From Solirubrobacter sp963848475 (GTDB taxonomy: Bacteria > Actinomycetota > Thermoleophilia > Solirubrobacterales > Solirubrobacteraceae): a stretch of DNA of 64,000 nucleotides. The notes beneath the pieces are model-generated. The model was not told the origin of the DNA. It was given only the letters and a program-made list of their open reading frames with translations, and did no database searches. A program made the translations under genes and the position numbers. This document shows positions 56,062 to 64,000 of this stretch, one piece after another. Positions within the stretch are counted from its first letter, which is position 1. The number at the start of each line of letters is the position of its first letter. The stretch lies in contig CAWKDW010000004.1 in NCBI GenBank assembly GCA_963848475.1, positions 62,001 to 126,000 on the forward strand, in the 5' to 3' direction.

Positions 56062-56121
56062 CTCGCCGAGCGCTACCGCACCCCGACTGGCTACGCCCTC
56101 CCGATCACCATCCGGATCGCC
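56062..56121 (+). pseudogene. Duplicated 3' tail of a methyltransferase gene
   Basis: These 60 bases match 55292-55351, the end of the methyltransferase gene, at 52 of 60 positions. They encode LAERYRTPTGYALPITIRIA, against LAEPYRTPSGYALPITIRVA in the intact gene. The copy has no upstream gene and lies between the 3' REP unit and the kinase gene, so it is a relic of a recombination or insertion event. Confidence 0.75.
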
Positions 56122-56143
56122 GCCGTTGAAGCGAAGGCGCGGG

Positions 56144-57346
56144 TCACTGGGCGTTCTGGTTGACGAGGTCCTTGAAGGACTGGACCGAGTCGTCGAGGGA
56201 GCCGCTGACCTGTTCGTCGAGCTGGACGGTCTTGTTGCCGGCGCCGCCGATCGCCTGATAGGCGATCACGCCGCCGGCGATCAGCACGAGGACGAGGACG
56301 AGCGCGACCCACTTGCCGGCGCCGCTGGACTGCTGGCGCTGGGGCGCCGGCTGGCGGCGGGAGGGGGCCGGGCGGGCGGAGGTGCGGCGCGAGGCCGGCG
56401 GGTCCTCGGCGATCGGCTGCAGCGGCCGGCGGGGGCGCTCGCGGGTGCCGGTGGGGAGCATCCGGGTGGCCTCGTCGTCGGGCATGTGGTGCGTGGCGTC
56501 GAGGTCCTCGGTGTTGGAGACGCCGGCGAGGCCGTCGCGCAGGGCGTCCTCCATCTCGGCGGCGTCGACGTAGCGGCGAGCCGGGTCGCGGGCGAGGGCG
56601 CGGGCGACGGCGGCGGCCAGCTCGGGCGGGACGTCGCGGACCTCGTCGGCGAGACGCGGCGGCGGGCCGGACTCCTGCTGGCGGGCGAGGTCGGTCAGCG
56701 AGGCGGCCTCGTAGGGGAGCCGGCCGGCCATCAGCTGGTAGGAGACGACGCCGAGCGCGTAGATGTCCGAGGCGGGCCCGGCGGGCTCGCCGCGCGCCTG
56801 CTCCGGCGACAGGTAGGCCGCGGTGCCGAGGACGGAGCCGACCTTCGTGATGTCCGACTGCTCCGCGGCCTTGGCGATGCCGAAGTCGGCCAGCTTGACC
56901 ACGCCGTCGGTGTTGACCATCAGGTTGCCGGGCTTGATGTCGCGGTGGACGACCCCGTTGCGGTGCGCGTAGTCCAGCCCGCGGCAGGCCTGGGTGAGGA
57001 TCTCGACGGCGTCGCGCGGGGGCATCGGCCCGCGGTCGCGCAGCAGCTCGGCACAGGAGTGCCCGTCGACGTACTCCATGACGATGAACTGGCGGCCGGA
57101 GTGCACGTCGGAGCCGAAGTCGAAGACCTGGACGATGTTCGGGTGCACGAGCCGGGCGGCGGCGAGCGCCTCGCGCCGGAAGCGCGTGACGAAGCTCGCG
57201 TCCTCGGCCAGGTGCTCGGCCAGCAGCTTGACCGCGACGTTGCGCTCCAGGCGCGTGTCGAACGCGAGCTGGACGGTCGCCATGCCGCCGACGCCGAGCC
57301 GGCGGTCGAGCTTGTAACGGTCCGCGAAGAGCTGCTCGGTGGCCAT
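56144..57346 (-). CDS. Transmembrane serine/threonine protein kinase (PknB-like)
   Basis: 400 residues, uninterrupted. Kinase domain about 10-270: YKLDRRLGVGGMATVQLAF, VAVKLL, VVHRDIKPGNLM, KLADFGIAKA and GTAAYLSPEQARGE with a substrate-sensing activation loop. Then a Pro/Arg-rich juxtamembrane region, one helix (WVALVLVLVLIAGGVIAY) and only about 35 external residues with no PASTA domain. Its ATG overlaps the stop of the upstream lipoprotein frame (TGATG), hinting at a sensor-kinase pair. Confidence 0.93.
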   Translation of the reverse strand: MATEQLFADRYKLDRRLGVGGMATVQLAFDTRLERNVAVKLLAEHLAEDASFVTRFRREALAAARLVHPNIVQVFDFGSDVHSGRQFIVMEYVDGHSCAELLRDRGPMPPRDAVEILTQACRGLDYAHRNGVVHRDIKPGNLMVNTDGVVKLADFGIAKAAEQSDITKVGSVLGTAAYLSPEQARGEPAGPASDIYALGVVSYQLMAGRLPYEAASLTDLARQQESGPPPRLADEVRDVPPELAAAVARALARDPARRYVDAAEMEDALRDGLAGVSNTEDLDATHHMPDDEATRMLPTGTRERPRRPLQPIAEDPPASRRTSARPAPSRRQPAPQRQQSSGAGKWVALVLVLVLIAGGVIAYQAIGGAGNKTVQLDEQVSGSLDDSVQSFKDLVNQNAQ

Positions 57347-57845
57347 CAGCGAGGCGCCTCCGCCGGGCCGCGGGGGTCGGGACGGCTTCCGTGGGCGCCT
57401 CGGTCGGCGCTTCGGTGGGCGCGGCCGTCGGCGCCTCCGTGGGCGCTTCGGTCGGCGCCTCCGTGGGCGCCTCGGTCGGGGCTTCCGTCGGCGCCTCGGT
57501 GGCGGTCGCGGTCGGCGTCGGCGTCTCCGTCTCCTCGGCGGTCGGCGTGGGCGTCGCCTCGGACTTGCAATCCGCGCCGATCCGGCTCTCCATGTGGTCG
57601 ATCCAGTCGCGCAGGTTCTGCTTGAGGTCGGGATCGACATCCCGCGGCAGCCCGTCGATCTCGCGCTGGGCGAGCTGGACCTGCGAGCGCGCCTCGCTGC
57701 GGTCCTCGTCGGTGCACGCCTGCCCGATCCGGTCAGCGGTCTGAGTGAGCGCCTTCGCGTTGCTGGCGGGGATCAGCTCAGGGTTGGACTTTCCGCAGCC
57801 CGCCAGGGCAGCGACGACCATTGCGAGGAGCAGCAGGCGTCCCAT
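57346..57845 (-). CDS. Lipoprotein with Thr-Glu-Ala-Pro repeats, kinase partner
   Basis: About 166 residues. Lipoprotein signal MGRLLLLAMVVAALAGC with lipobox LAGC. A helical region of about 80 residues (IGQACTDEDRSEARSQVQLAQ and onward, two more Cys) precedes about ten TEAP/TAAP tetrapeptide repeats. Reaching the TGA at 57348-57346 needs one missing or two extra bases near 57365; with one extra base it would instead fuse to the kinase, which is topologically unlikely. Predicted extracytoplasmic and perhaps a ligand sensor for the kinase. Confidence 0.6.
57385..57500. repeat. 12-nt tandem repeat coding TEAP units
   Basis: About ten copies of a 12-base unit (minus strand ACGGAGGCGCCC and close variants) encode the Thr-Glu-Ala-Pro stalk of the lipoprotein. 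Copy number could vary by slippage without disturbing the frame. Confidence 0.8.
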
Positions 57846-57858
57846 CAAAAGATCCAGG

Positions 57859-58590
57859 TTACTGTCCGTACTGCAGCCGCTCGGCCAGCGAGTCCGGCAG
57901 CCGCGCTGCTCGAATCGCCGCCTGGGCGCCCGCGATGTCGTACTCCGCGCGCTGGTAGGTGGCGGTCTGGCTCTCGGTCTCGAGCAGCAGCCAGGCCGCC
58001 CGTGGGTCGCCGTCGCGGGGCTGCCCGGTCGAGCCCGGGTTGATCAGCCACTCGCCCGTCGAGATGTCGAGTTCGGTGCCGTCGCGGCGCGTCGTCCCGG
58101 TCGCCGGCTCACCCTCGGGCCGGTGGAACGACAGCGCGACGTGCGAGTGCCCGATGAACGAGACGCGGAAGTCGGTCGAGTCGAAGCAGAGCTCGGCGGT
58201 CAGGCCGGAGAGCACGTACTCCCAGATCGGGTCGCGCGGTGAGGCGTGGAAGAGCCCGTAGCCCTCGCCCGAGCCCGCCGGGCTCAGACCGAGCAGGAAC
58301 TCGCGCGTCTCGGGCGAGATGACCTCCTGCGTCCAGCGCGCGGCGAGCGCGGCGCCACGCGAGAAGTCGTCCAGCGAGAGCACCTCGACGACCGCGAGAT
58401 CGTGGTTGCCGGCCAGGCAGATCGAGCTGTGCGCCTCGGCCAGCGCCACGCACGCGTCGGGCTCGGCGCCGTAGCCGACGAGATCGCCCAGGCACCACAG
58501 CTCATCGGCCCCCGCGGTCTCTGCAGCGGCGATCACCGCCTCGAACGCGTGGCGGTTTCCGTGGATGTCGGTGCAGATGGCGGCCAGCAT
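57859..58590 (-). CDS. Calcineurin-like metallophosphoesterase (YfcE/ApaH-like)
   Basis: 243 residues, uninterrupted. Metal motifs in order: TDIHGNRHAF (D-x-H), GDLVGYG, GNHDLA, FHASPRDP and GHSHVALSF. Small bacterial phosphodiesterase/phosphatase type. ATG 58590 is only 17 bases from the divergent GTG at 58608. Confidence 0.9.
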   Translation of the reverse strand: MLAAICTDIHGNRHAFEAVIAAAETAGADELWCLGDLVGYGAEPDACVALAEAHSSICLAGNHDLAVVEVLSLDDFSRGAALAARWTQEVISPETREFLLGLSPAGSGEGYGLFHASPRDPIWEYVLSGLTAELCFDSTDFRVSFIGHSHVALSFHRPEGEPATGTTRRDGTELDISTGEWLINPGSTGQPRDGDPRAAWLLLETESQTATYQRAEYDIAGAQAAIRAARLPDSLAERLQYGQ

Positions 58591-58607
58591 GGCGTAGCGT
58601 CTATTCG

Positions 58608-59808
58608 GTGCTGCGACGGCTCCGCCTGCCTGCTGCTCTCGTCGCCGCGCTGGTCGTGGCGGAGGCCGCAGTCCTGCTCCTTCGGCCGAAGGAGCGGTAC
58701 CCCGTGGTGCAGGTGGAAGCGCGAGCCTACTTCAGCACGGCGGAGTTGGAGAAGGCTGAGCGTTTCCGTTCAGGTCAGCTGTGGCTGTACGGGGGACGCA
58801 CGGTGCTCGAGCTGGGCGTGCTGGTCGTCGCCGTCTGGTTCGCGCCGACGCGATTCCCGGCGCCCCGTCCTGACCGGCGCCGCGACCGCGGCGGCGATCA
58901 CCCTGGCCACCACCGTGGTGGCGCTGCCGTTGCGCGCCGCCTCGCGCGAGCGCGCCAAGGACGTCGGCCTGGTCACGCAGGGCTGGGGCGGCTGGGCGGT
59001 CGACGTCACCAAGGGCGCGGCGATCGGCGGCGTGATGGCGGGCGCGGGCGGCGCGCTGCTGGTCGTCGGCCTGCGCCGCTTCGGACGCAACTGGTGGGCG
59101 CCGGGCGCCGCCGCCGTCGTGGGCTTCGCGCGTCGTCTTCACCTACCTCGGCCCGATCGTGCTCGATCCCGTCTTCAACAAGTTCACGCCGCTGCGCGGC
59201 GGGAGCGACCCGCGACGACGTGCTCGAGCTCGCCAAGCGCGCCGGGGTGGACGTCAACCAGGTCTACGAGGTCGACGCCTCGCGCCGCACGACCGCCGCC
59301 AACGCCTACGTGACCGGGATCGGCCACACCAAGCGCGTCGTGCTCTACGACACGCTGCTGAAGGACTTCACGCCCGGCCGAGACGCGGCTGGTGGTCGCC
59401 CACGAGCTCGGCCACGTCCACTTCCGCGACGTCCCGCACGGCCTGCTCTGGCTCGCGCTGGTCGCGCCGTTCGGGACGCTGGCGATCGCCCGCGCGTCGG
59501 AGCGGATGACGCGCCCGGGCACGACCGCGGTCCCCGCCGTGGCGCTCTCGCTCGCCCTGATCGCGCCCGTCCTGACGACGATCTCCAATCAGCTCTCGCG
59601 CGATGTCGAGCGCCGCGCCGACGCCTTCGCGCTCGAGCTGACGCACGAACCCGACGCGATGGTGGCCTTCGAGCGCCGGATCACGCTCCAGAACGTCGGC
59701 GACCCCGACCCGCCGCGCTGGCAGCAGGTCGTCCTCGGCACGCACCCGCCCACGCTGGAGCGGATCGGCCAGGCGCTTGCCGCTAGGAGTAGTCCGGCCG
59801 GTCCCTGA
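58608..59808 (+). CDS. M48-family membrane zinc metalloprotease (four frame breaks)
   Basis: 398 residues when extra bases at about 58865, 59131, 59202 and 59378 are discounted. Five or more membrane helices around the M48 catalytic core: VVAHELGHVHF (HExxH) and the downstream DVERRADAFALEL with the Glu ligand. The N-terminal layout (HISS-type AYFSTAELEKAERFRSGQLWL) matches the CAAX prenyl protease 1/Ste24-like bacterial group. Role: membrane protein quality control, by family. The 3' end overlaps the convergent DUF3467 gene by 26 bases. Confidence 0.85.
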
Positions 59809-60085
59809 TCTCGGGAAGGCGCTTGATGCAATCCGTGGTGCGCCACTTGGACCAGTTGTCCTCCATGGCGTCCATCAGCTCGTGCATCGCCTGCGGGGAG
59901 AGCGACACCCGCGTCACGACGACGCCCGGCACCTCATCGTCCTCGACCTCGTGGTCCACGCGCGAGAACGTCAGCGTGAACTCGTAGTCGGAGTGCGAGA
60001 CCGTGGCGAAGTTCGCATACACACCGGCCATGACCTCGGGCGTCGTGTGCAGGTTGAAATGCCGCTCGCGGTCGTCTGAGTCCAT
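59783..60085 (-). CDS. DUF3467 protein
   Basis: 100 residues. Sequence begins MDSDDRERHFNLHTTPEVMAG and contains YANFATVSHSDYEFTLTFSR and VVVTRVSLSPQAMHELMDAM, the signature of DUF3467, a small conserved family of unknown function. ATG 60085 chosen as the nearest methionine to the conserved start. Transcribed alone, divergent from rlmH. Confidence 0.85.
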   Translation of the reverse strand: MDSDDRERHFNLHTTPEVMAGVYANFATVSHSDYEFTLTFSRVDHEVEDDEVPGVVVTRVSLSPQAMHELMDAMEDNWSKWRTTDCIKRLPEIRDRPDYS

Positions 60086-60105
60086 CCCGCCTAGCATCCC
60101 ACACC

Positions 60106-60515
60106 GTGCGCTACTTCGTGGTCGCGGTCGGCAAGGCACGTGCGCCGTACCTCGACGATCTCCAGCACTACGAGAAGCTGCTCTCGCGCTACGCGCGCGT
60201 CGACGTGATCGAGGTCGCCGACGATGAGGCGCTGCAGCGCCGGATCCCCGAGCGCGCGTGGGTCTGCCTGCTCGACAGCCGCGGCCGCGCGTACGACTCG
60301 CGAGGCCTTCTCCGGCTGGCTGGAGGAGCGCCGCCAGGCGGGTCGCGACGTCTGCTTCGTGATCGGCGGCGCGTTCGGGACCGAGCTCGCGCGCGCTGAC
60401 CACAAGCTCTCGTTCGGCCCGGCGACGCTGCCGCACCTGCTCGCCCGGGTAGTCCTGCTCGAACAGCTCTACCGAGCGTCACAAGATCCTCGCCGGAGAG
60501 CCGTACCATCATTGA
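60106..60515 (+). CDS. rlmH: 23S rRNA pseudouridine-1915 N3-methyltransferase (two frame breaks)
   Basis: 135 residues when extra bases near 60300 and 60479 are discounted. SPOUT methyltransferase with the RlmH features VCLLDSRGRAYDS, EAFSGWLEE, FVIGGAFGTE, LARVVLLEQLYRA and the restored C-terminal ILAGEPYHH. GTG start. Methylates m3-pseudouridine 1915 in helix 69 of 23S rRNA. argS starts one base after its stop. Confidence 0.9.
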
Positions 60516-60516
60516 G

Positions 60517-62146
60517 GTGCATCCCATCGACGAGCTGAGGGCGGCCGTCGAGGCGGCGGCTGCCGATCTGCGCAACGGCAAGCCCGCGCCGAGCGCCAAG
60601 GCGAGCCTGGAGCGCCCCAAGAAGGCCGGCTTCGGCGACTACTCCACCAACGCCGCGATGCTGCTCGCGCCCTCGCTGGGCGCGCCGCCGCGGGAGATCG
60701 CGGAGCGCCTCGGCGAGCGCCTGTCCGAGCGCCTGGGCACGGCGGTCGACCGTGTCGAGGTCGCCGGCCCCGGCTTCCTCAACGTCTTCCTGGCCGACCG
60801 CTGGTTCACCGACGCCACGCACCAGATCGTGGCCGCCGGCGACGACTGGGGCCGCGGGCACCCGGAGCATCCGAGAAGGGTCATCGTCGAGTACGTCTCG
60901 GCCAACCCGACCGGCCCGCTGACCGCCGCCAGCGGCCGTCACGCGGCCTACGGCGACGCCCTCGCACGGCTGCTCGGCTTCGCCGGCAACGAGGTCGTGC
61001 GCGAGTACTACTTCAACGACGCCGGCTCGCAGGTCACGCAGCTGGGCGAGTCGGTCCGCGCCCGCGCCCGCAAGGAGCCGGTGCCCGAGGACGGCTACCA
61101 GGGCGACTACGTGGCCGAGATCGCCGCCCGCATCCCCGGCGCCGCCGAGAGCGACGCGGCCGAGGTCGGCGTCAAGGCCGCCGCGCTGATCATGGAGAGC
61201 ATCCGGGCGACGCTGACGGCGTACCGGGTCGAGTTCGACTCGTTCTTCCTCGAGGGCTCGCTGCACGAAGGCGACCCGTCGCCGATCGCGATCGCCTACG
61301 AGCTGCTGCGCGAGCACGGCCACACCTACGAGTCCGAGGGCGCGCTGTGGATGCGCACGAGCGCGTTCGGCGACGACAAGGACCGCGTGCTCGAGCGCTC
61401 CAGCGGCGCCCCGACGTACTTCGCGGCCGATGTCGCCTACCACGAGAACAAGGTCGAGCGCGGCTTCGACCTCCTGATCGACGTGCTCGGCGCCGACCAC
61501 CACGGCTACATCGGCCGCATGAAGGGCGTGATGGAGGCGCTCGGGCACCGCTCCGACCAGCTCGAGATCCCGATCCTGCAGTTCGTGCACGTCGTCGAGG
61601 GCGGCGACCGGGCGAGCATGTCCAAGCGCCGCGGCGACTTCGTGACGCTGGACGAGCTGATCGGCACGATCGGCGTCGACGCGACGCGCTGGTTCATGAT
61701 CTCGCGCTCGCACGAGTCCACGATCGACCTGGACCTCGAGCTCGCGCGCAAGCAGGACCCCGAGAACCCGGTCTACTACGTGCAGTACGCGCATGCGCGG
61801 ATCGCGTCGATCCTGCGCAACGCGCCGGACGGGCTGGTCGAGGCGGCACTCGCCGGCGAACCGCGGGCCGGTGGCGCTCAACGCTCCGAGCGCGACCTGA
61901 TCCGGCAAGCTGCTGAGCTTCCCGAACGAGGTCCGCGAGGCGGTCGAGCGGCGAGCGCCGCACCGCATCGCCGGCTACGCGCTCGAGCTCGGCCAGGCGT
62001 TCGCCGCCTTCTATCGCGACTCGCCGGTGCTCAAGGAGCCCGACGCTGCATTACAGTCGTTCCGGATCGCGCTCTGCGTCGCTTCCCAACGCACCCTCGC
62101 CGCCGCGCTCGGACTGCTCGGCGTCTCAGCCCCGGAGACAATGTGA
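60517..62146 (+). CDS. argS: Arginyl-tRNA synthetase (one clear frame break)
   Basis: 542 residues when one extra base at 61904-61905 is discounted; two compensating shifts may also lie between 61865 and 61884. N-terminal Add1 domain (GDYSTNAAMLLA), catalytic domain with YVSANPTGPLTAASGRHAAYGD in place of the usual NPTGPLHVGH (read as adjoining segments), SMSKRRGDFV as KMSKS motif, and the restored C-terminal anticodon domain (SFPNEVREAVERRAPH, GVSAPETM). Charges tRNA-Arg. Stop overlaps the next gene (TGATG). Confidence 0.93.
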
Positions 62147-62466
62147 TGCTCGACGCGACGACCTCGCTCACGGTTCAGGCCAGACTCCCGAACCCGTACA
62201 TCCACGTCGACAACCGCGGGTTGATCCTGTGCAACGGGCCGCGTTGCGTGAGCGTCCCCGCGTCGCAGCTGCGGACCTGCTCGGAGACGTTCGAGATCAT
62301 CGCCTCCGAGAAGCGCGCGACCCGCAGCCAGGGCCCGCACCTGATCGGCGGCTACATCGAGGGCGGCTACGTGGTGCTCTACGCCGGCACCCAGGACGAC
62401 CTCGTCTCGGTCAGCCTGAACTCGTCGGAGTTCAACGCGCTGCGCGAAGCCCTGGCGGTCCGATGA
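62146..62466 (+). CDS. Small protein of unknown function
   Basis: 106 residues, uninterrupted, coupled to argS (TGATG) and to the next gene (ATGA). Beta-rich with DNRGLILCNGPRCVSVP (two Cys), LIGGYIEGGYVVLYAG and an C-terminal helix NALREALAVR. It has no signal peptide. Family not recognised. Confidence 0.7.
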   Translation: MLDATTSLTVQARLPNPYIHVDNRGLILCNGPRCVSVPASQLRTCSETFEIIASEKRATRSQGPHLIGGYIEGGYVVLYAGTQDDLVSVSLNSSEFNALREALAVR

Positions 62467-63821
62467 AGCTCCTCCTCGGCGTGCTCGCGGTGCTGCTGAT
62501 CGTGGCGGCGCCCGCGCGGGCCGAGGAACGGCTGCTGACGTTCTACTCGCCGCCGATCGACTCCGAGCCCTTCGTCCACAAGTCGACCTGGGTGACGCTC
62601 AAGGCCGACGGCGTCCAGGCGCCGGCCGAGGCGGGCTACGTGCTCGGCTTCAAGGAGCAGGTGCTGGTGGACAGCAAGGCCCCGGACGCGAAGCCGCTGC
62701 CGGTGTCGAAGATGATGGTCCACCACCTCCTCTATTACACGCCGGAGCGCGTCGACGCGTCGGGCGGGTGCCTCGGCGCCACGTTCCTGACCGGGCGCGG
62801 TGAGGAGCACCCGGACGGGCAGTTCGGCATGCTCTCACCGCCCGCGCAGCGCGCCCGCTACGGCGTCCACAACGCCAAGCCCGACGGCAGCGCGCCGACC
62901 TGGCAGCTCAATGCGATGGTGATGAACCACTACGCGCAGACCAAGCGCTTCTACGTCCGGACGCGCATCTGGTACACGACCGAGCCGCGCACGCCGATGT
63001 ACCCGCAGACGGTCGGCGACTGCTCGCACTTCCCGAACGGCATGTCCTACGACGTCCCGGGCGGCGGGAAGCCGGGCTCGCGCTTCGTCGACCGCTCGAC
63101 CTGGACCGTGCCGTTCTCCGCGCGCATCCTCAGCGCCGCGTCGCATCACCACGGCGGTGCGACGCATCAGACGCTCACGAGCGTGACGTGCAAGCGCAAG
63201 CTGCTGGACGCGCGCGCCTACTACGGCGCCGCCGACCACCCCTACAACACGATCCGCCCGATCCTCCACGAGCCGGGACCGATCGCCAACGGCACCTTCG
63301 ACTCACTGCAGGGCATCCCGATCGCCCAGGGGGAGGTGCTCGAGCGCGCCGCGGAGCACGACAACGTGGAGTTGCACGTCGCCGCGATGGGCTTCTGGGT
63401 CCTGATGCTGATCCGCGACGACGGCGTGACCGGCTGCCCGGCGCTGCCGACCGACCTCACGGAGGTCACCAAGCCGCGCCGCTTCGACCGCAAGGCGCCC
63501 TACGTCTACGACCGCAAGGTCCCGCAGCTGCTCAGGCCGACCGGCAAGTGGCGGGCCTTCAGCGGCGCCTCGATCTCGATCGGCGACCAGTACTTCCAGC
63601 CGGCGATGCTGACGGCCCGCGTCGGCCAGAAGCTGACCTGGCGCTTCGCCGGCGTCGAGCCGCACAGCGTGACCGTCGCCAACGGGCCGCGCGGCTTCTC
63701 CTCCAACTACCTCGGCATCACGAAAGGGTCGTACTCGTTCACGCCGACCGTCCCCGGCACCTACCGGCTGACGTGCCTGATCCACCCGACGACGATGGCG
63801 CAGACCCTCAAGGTCAACTAG
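62463..63821 (+). CDS. Secreted PHM-like copper monooxygenase/cupredoxin fusion
   Basis: 452 residues, uninterrupted. Signal peptide (cleavage after APARA). The first about 330 residues resemble copper type II ascorbate-dependent monooxygenases: HH at 87-88 (MMVHHLLYY), NHY with His156, HHHGGATH with a H-x-H pair at 228/230, and a late AAMGFW Met309, fitting the HHH and HHM copper sites. Residues about 365-452 are a cupredoxin: PHSVT (His401) and CLIHPTTM (Cys438, His441, Met445) give a type 1 copper site. Reaction and substrate unknown. Confidence 0.72.
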   Translation: MKLLLGVLAVLLIVAAPARAEERLLTFYSPPIDSEPFVHKSTWVTLKADGVQAPAEAGYVLGFKEQVLVDSKAPDAKPLPVSKMMVHHLLYYTPERVDASGGCLGATFLTGRGEEHPDGQFGMLSPPAQRARYGVHNAKPDGSAPTWQLNAMVMNHYAQTKRFYVRTRIWYTTEPRTPMYPQTVGDCSHFPNGMSYDVPGGGKPGSRFVDRSTWTVPFSARILSAASHHHGGATHQTLTSVTCKRKLLDARAYYGAADHPYNTIRPILHEPGPIANGTFDSLQGIPIAQGEVLERAAEHDNVELHVAAMGFWVLMLIRDDGVTGCPALPTDLTEVTKPRRFDRKAPYVYDRKVPQLLRPTGKWRAFSGASISIGDQYFQPAMLTARVGQKLTWRFAGVEPHSVTVANGPRGFSSNYLGITKGSYSFTPTVPGTYRLTCLIHPTTMAQTLKVN

Positions 63822-63823
63822 AA

Positions 63824-64000
63824 CTACAGGGACTTGAAGAAGTTCAGGCCGAGGCCGTCGAGCGTCTCCTGCGCCTTGATGTTGATCTGCTTGAGCTCGC
63901 CGGTGAACAGCATCAGGCCCATCGTGATCAGGATCACGCCGGAGATCGCGGTGATCGCCAGATAGTGGTTGCGCAGCCAGCCGAAGGCGGCGGTCATGCG
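63824..64000 (-). CDS. CcdA/DsbD-like cytochrome c biogenesis membrane protein, 3' end (partial)
   Basis: The last 58 residues are visible: FGWLRNHYLAITAISGVILI, then TMGLMLFTGELKQINI and the end LGLNFFKSL. The final helix 'SGVILI.MGLMLFTG' is typical of the CcdA/DsbD transmembrane family, which passes electrons across the membrane to thioredoxin-like proteins. The rest of the gene lies beyond the window. Convergent with the copper protein gene, two bases apart. Confidence 0.75.
   Translation of the reverse strand, partial: RMTAAFGWLRNHYLAITAISGVILITMGLMLFTGELKQINIKAQETLDGLGLNFFKSL

Noticed and set aside
57385..57500. Regular repeats as a CRISPR array
   Set aside because: The unit is 12 nt with no spacers and encodes an in-frame TEAP stalk of a lipoprotein.

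Overview
This window is high-GC DNA (roughly 70% by eye) with almost wall-to-wall genes, many GTG/TTG starts, ATGA/TGATG gene overlaps and apparently leaderless genes. Gene content points to an Actinomycetota chromosome, most likely class Thermoleophilia (Solirubrobacter/Conexibacter-like): pst operon with PhoB-like regulators, uvrC-rapZ, gap-pgk-tpiA-gpmI, Tad-type pseudopilins, a short MetE-like enzyme, and several large secreted proteins. The taxonomic call is inference from gene content. No rRNA, tRNA, CRISPR array or prophage was seen.

Layout. 1-2475: arsenic-type cluster (ArsR with a CVC motif, divergent flavoprotein and MFS transporter, operator-like repeats between). 2571-6581: two secreted proteins (PD40 beta-propeller; PstS-like binding protein with a basic beta tail). 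6656-15537: apparent operon of an FtsH-like membrane protease and three secreted proteins, one about 1,510 residues. 15590-21808: phosphate regulon, with two blocks of 11-bp Pho-box repeats, a receiver-less PhoB-type DNA-binding protein, pstSCAB, phoU and a PhoB-like response regulator. 22304-25417: Tad pseudopilin-like genes ending in a VanY/lytic-transglycosylase fusion. 25441-26124: VapBC toxin-antitoxin pair. 26133-35091: two aminotransferase/aldolase-type PLP enzymes, an M14 carboxypeptidase, a two-gene Cys/His-motif membrane system, an MFS transporter and a VOC dioxygenase. 35119-44588: a secreted glycosidase, uvrC, rapZ, an oxidoreductase and the lower glycolysis operon. 44637-49204: MarR, intradiol dioxygenase, TetR, an AGNAAV-motif cysteine peptidase-like protein, MetE-like enzyme. 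49227-56061: DUF11 surface protein, Hsp20, Tgt, a methyltransferase, and a REP-associated transposase with its palindromes. 56144-64000: Ser/Thr kinase with a lipoprotein, metallophosphoesterase, M48 protease, DUF3467, RlmH, ArgS, a copper monooxygenase-like/cupredoxin fusion, and the end of a CcdA-like gene.

A striking property of the sequence is that about 40 single-base frame breaks interrupt otherwise well conserved genes (pstS, pstC, pstA, gap, pgk, tpiA, rlmH, argS, threonine aldolase and others). Nearly all are one extra base, usually a doubled C or G. When the extra bases are discounted, each gene regains a length divisible by three and a normal family sequence. I therefore annotate these as single genes spanning the breaks and regard sequencing/assembly error as the likeliest cause; the breaks are listed per gene. 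Coordinates of such genes run from the chosen start to the stop codon of the restored frame.
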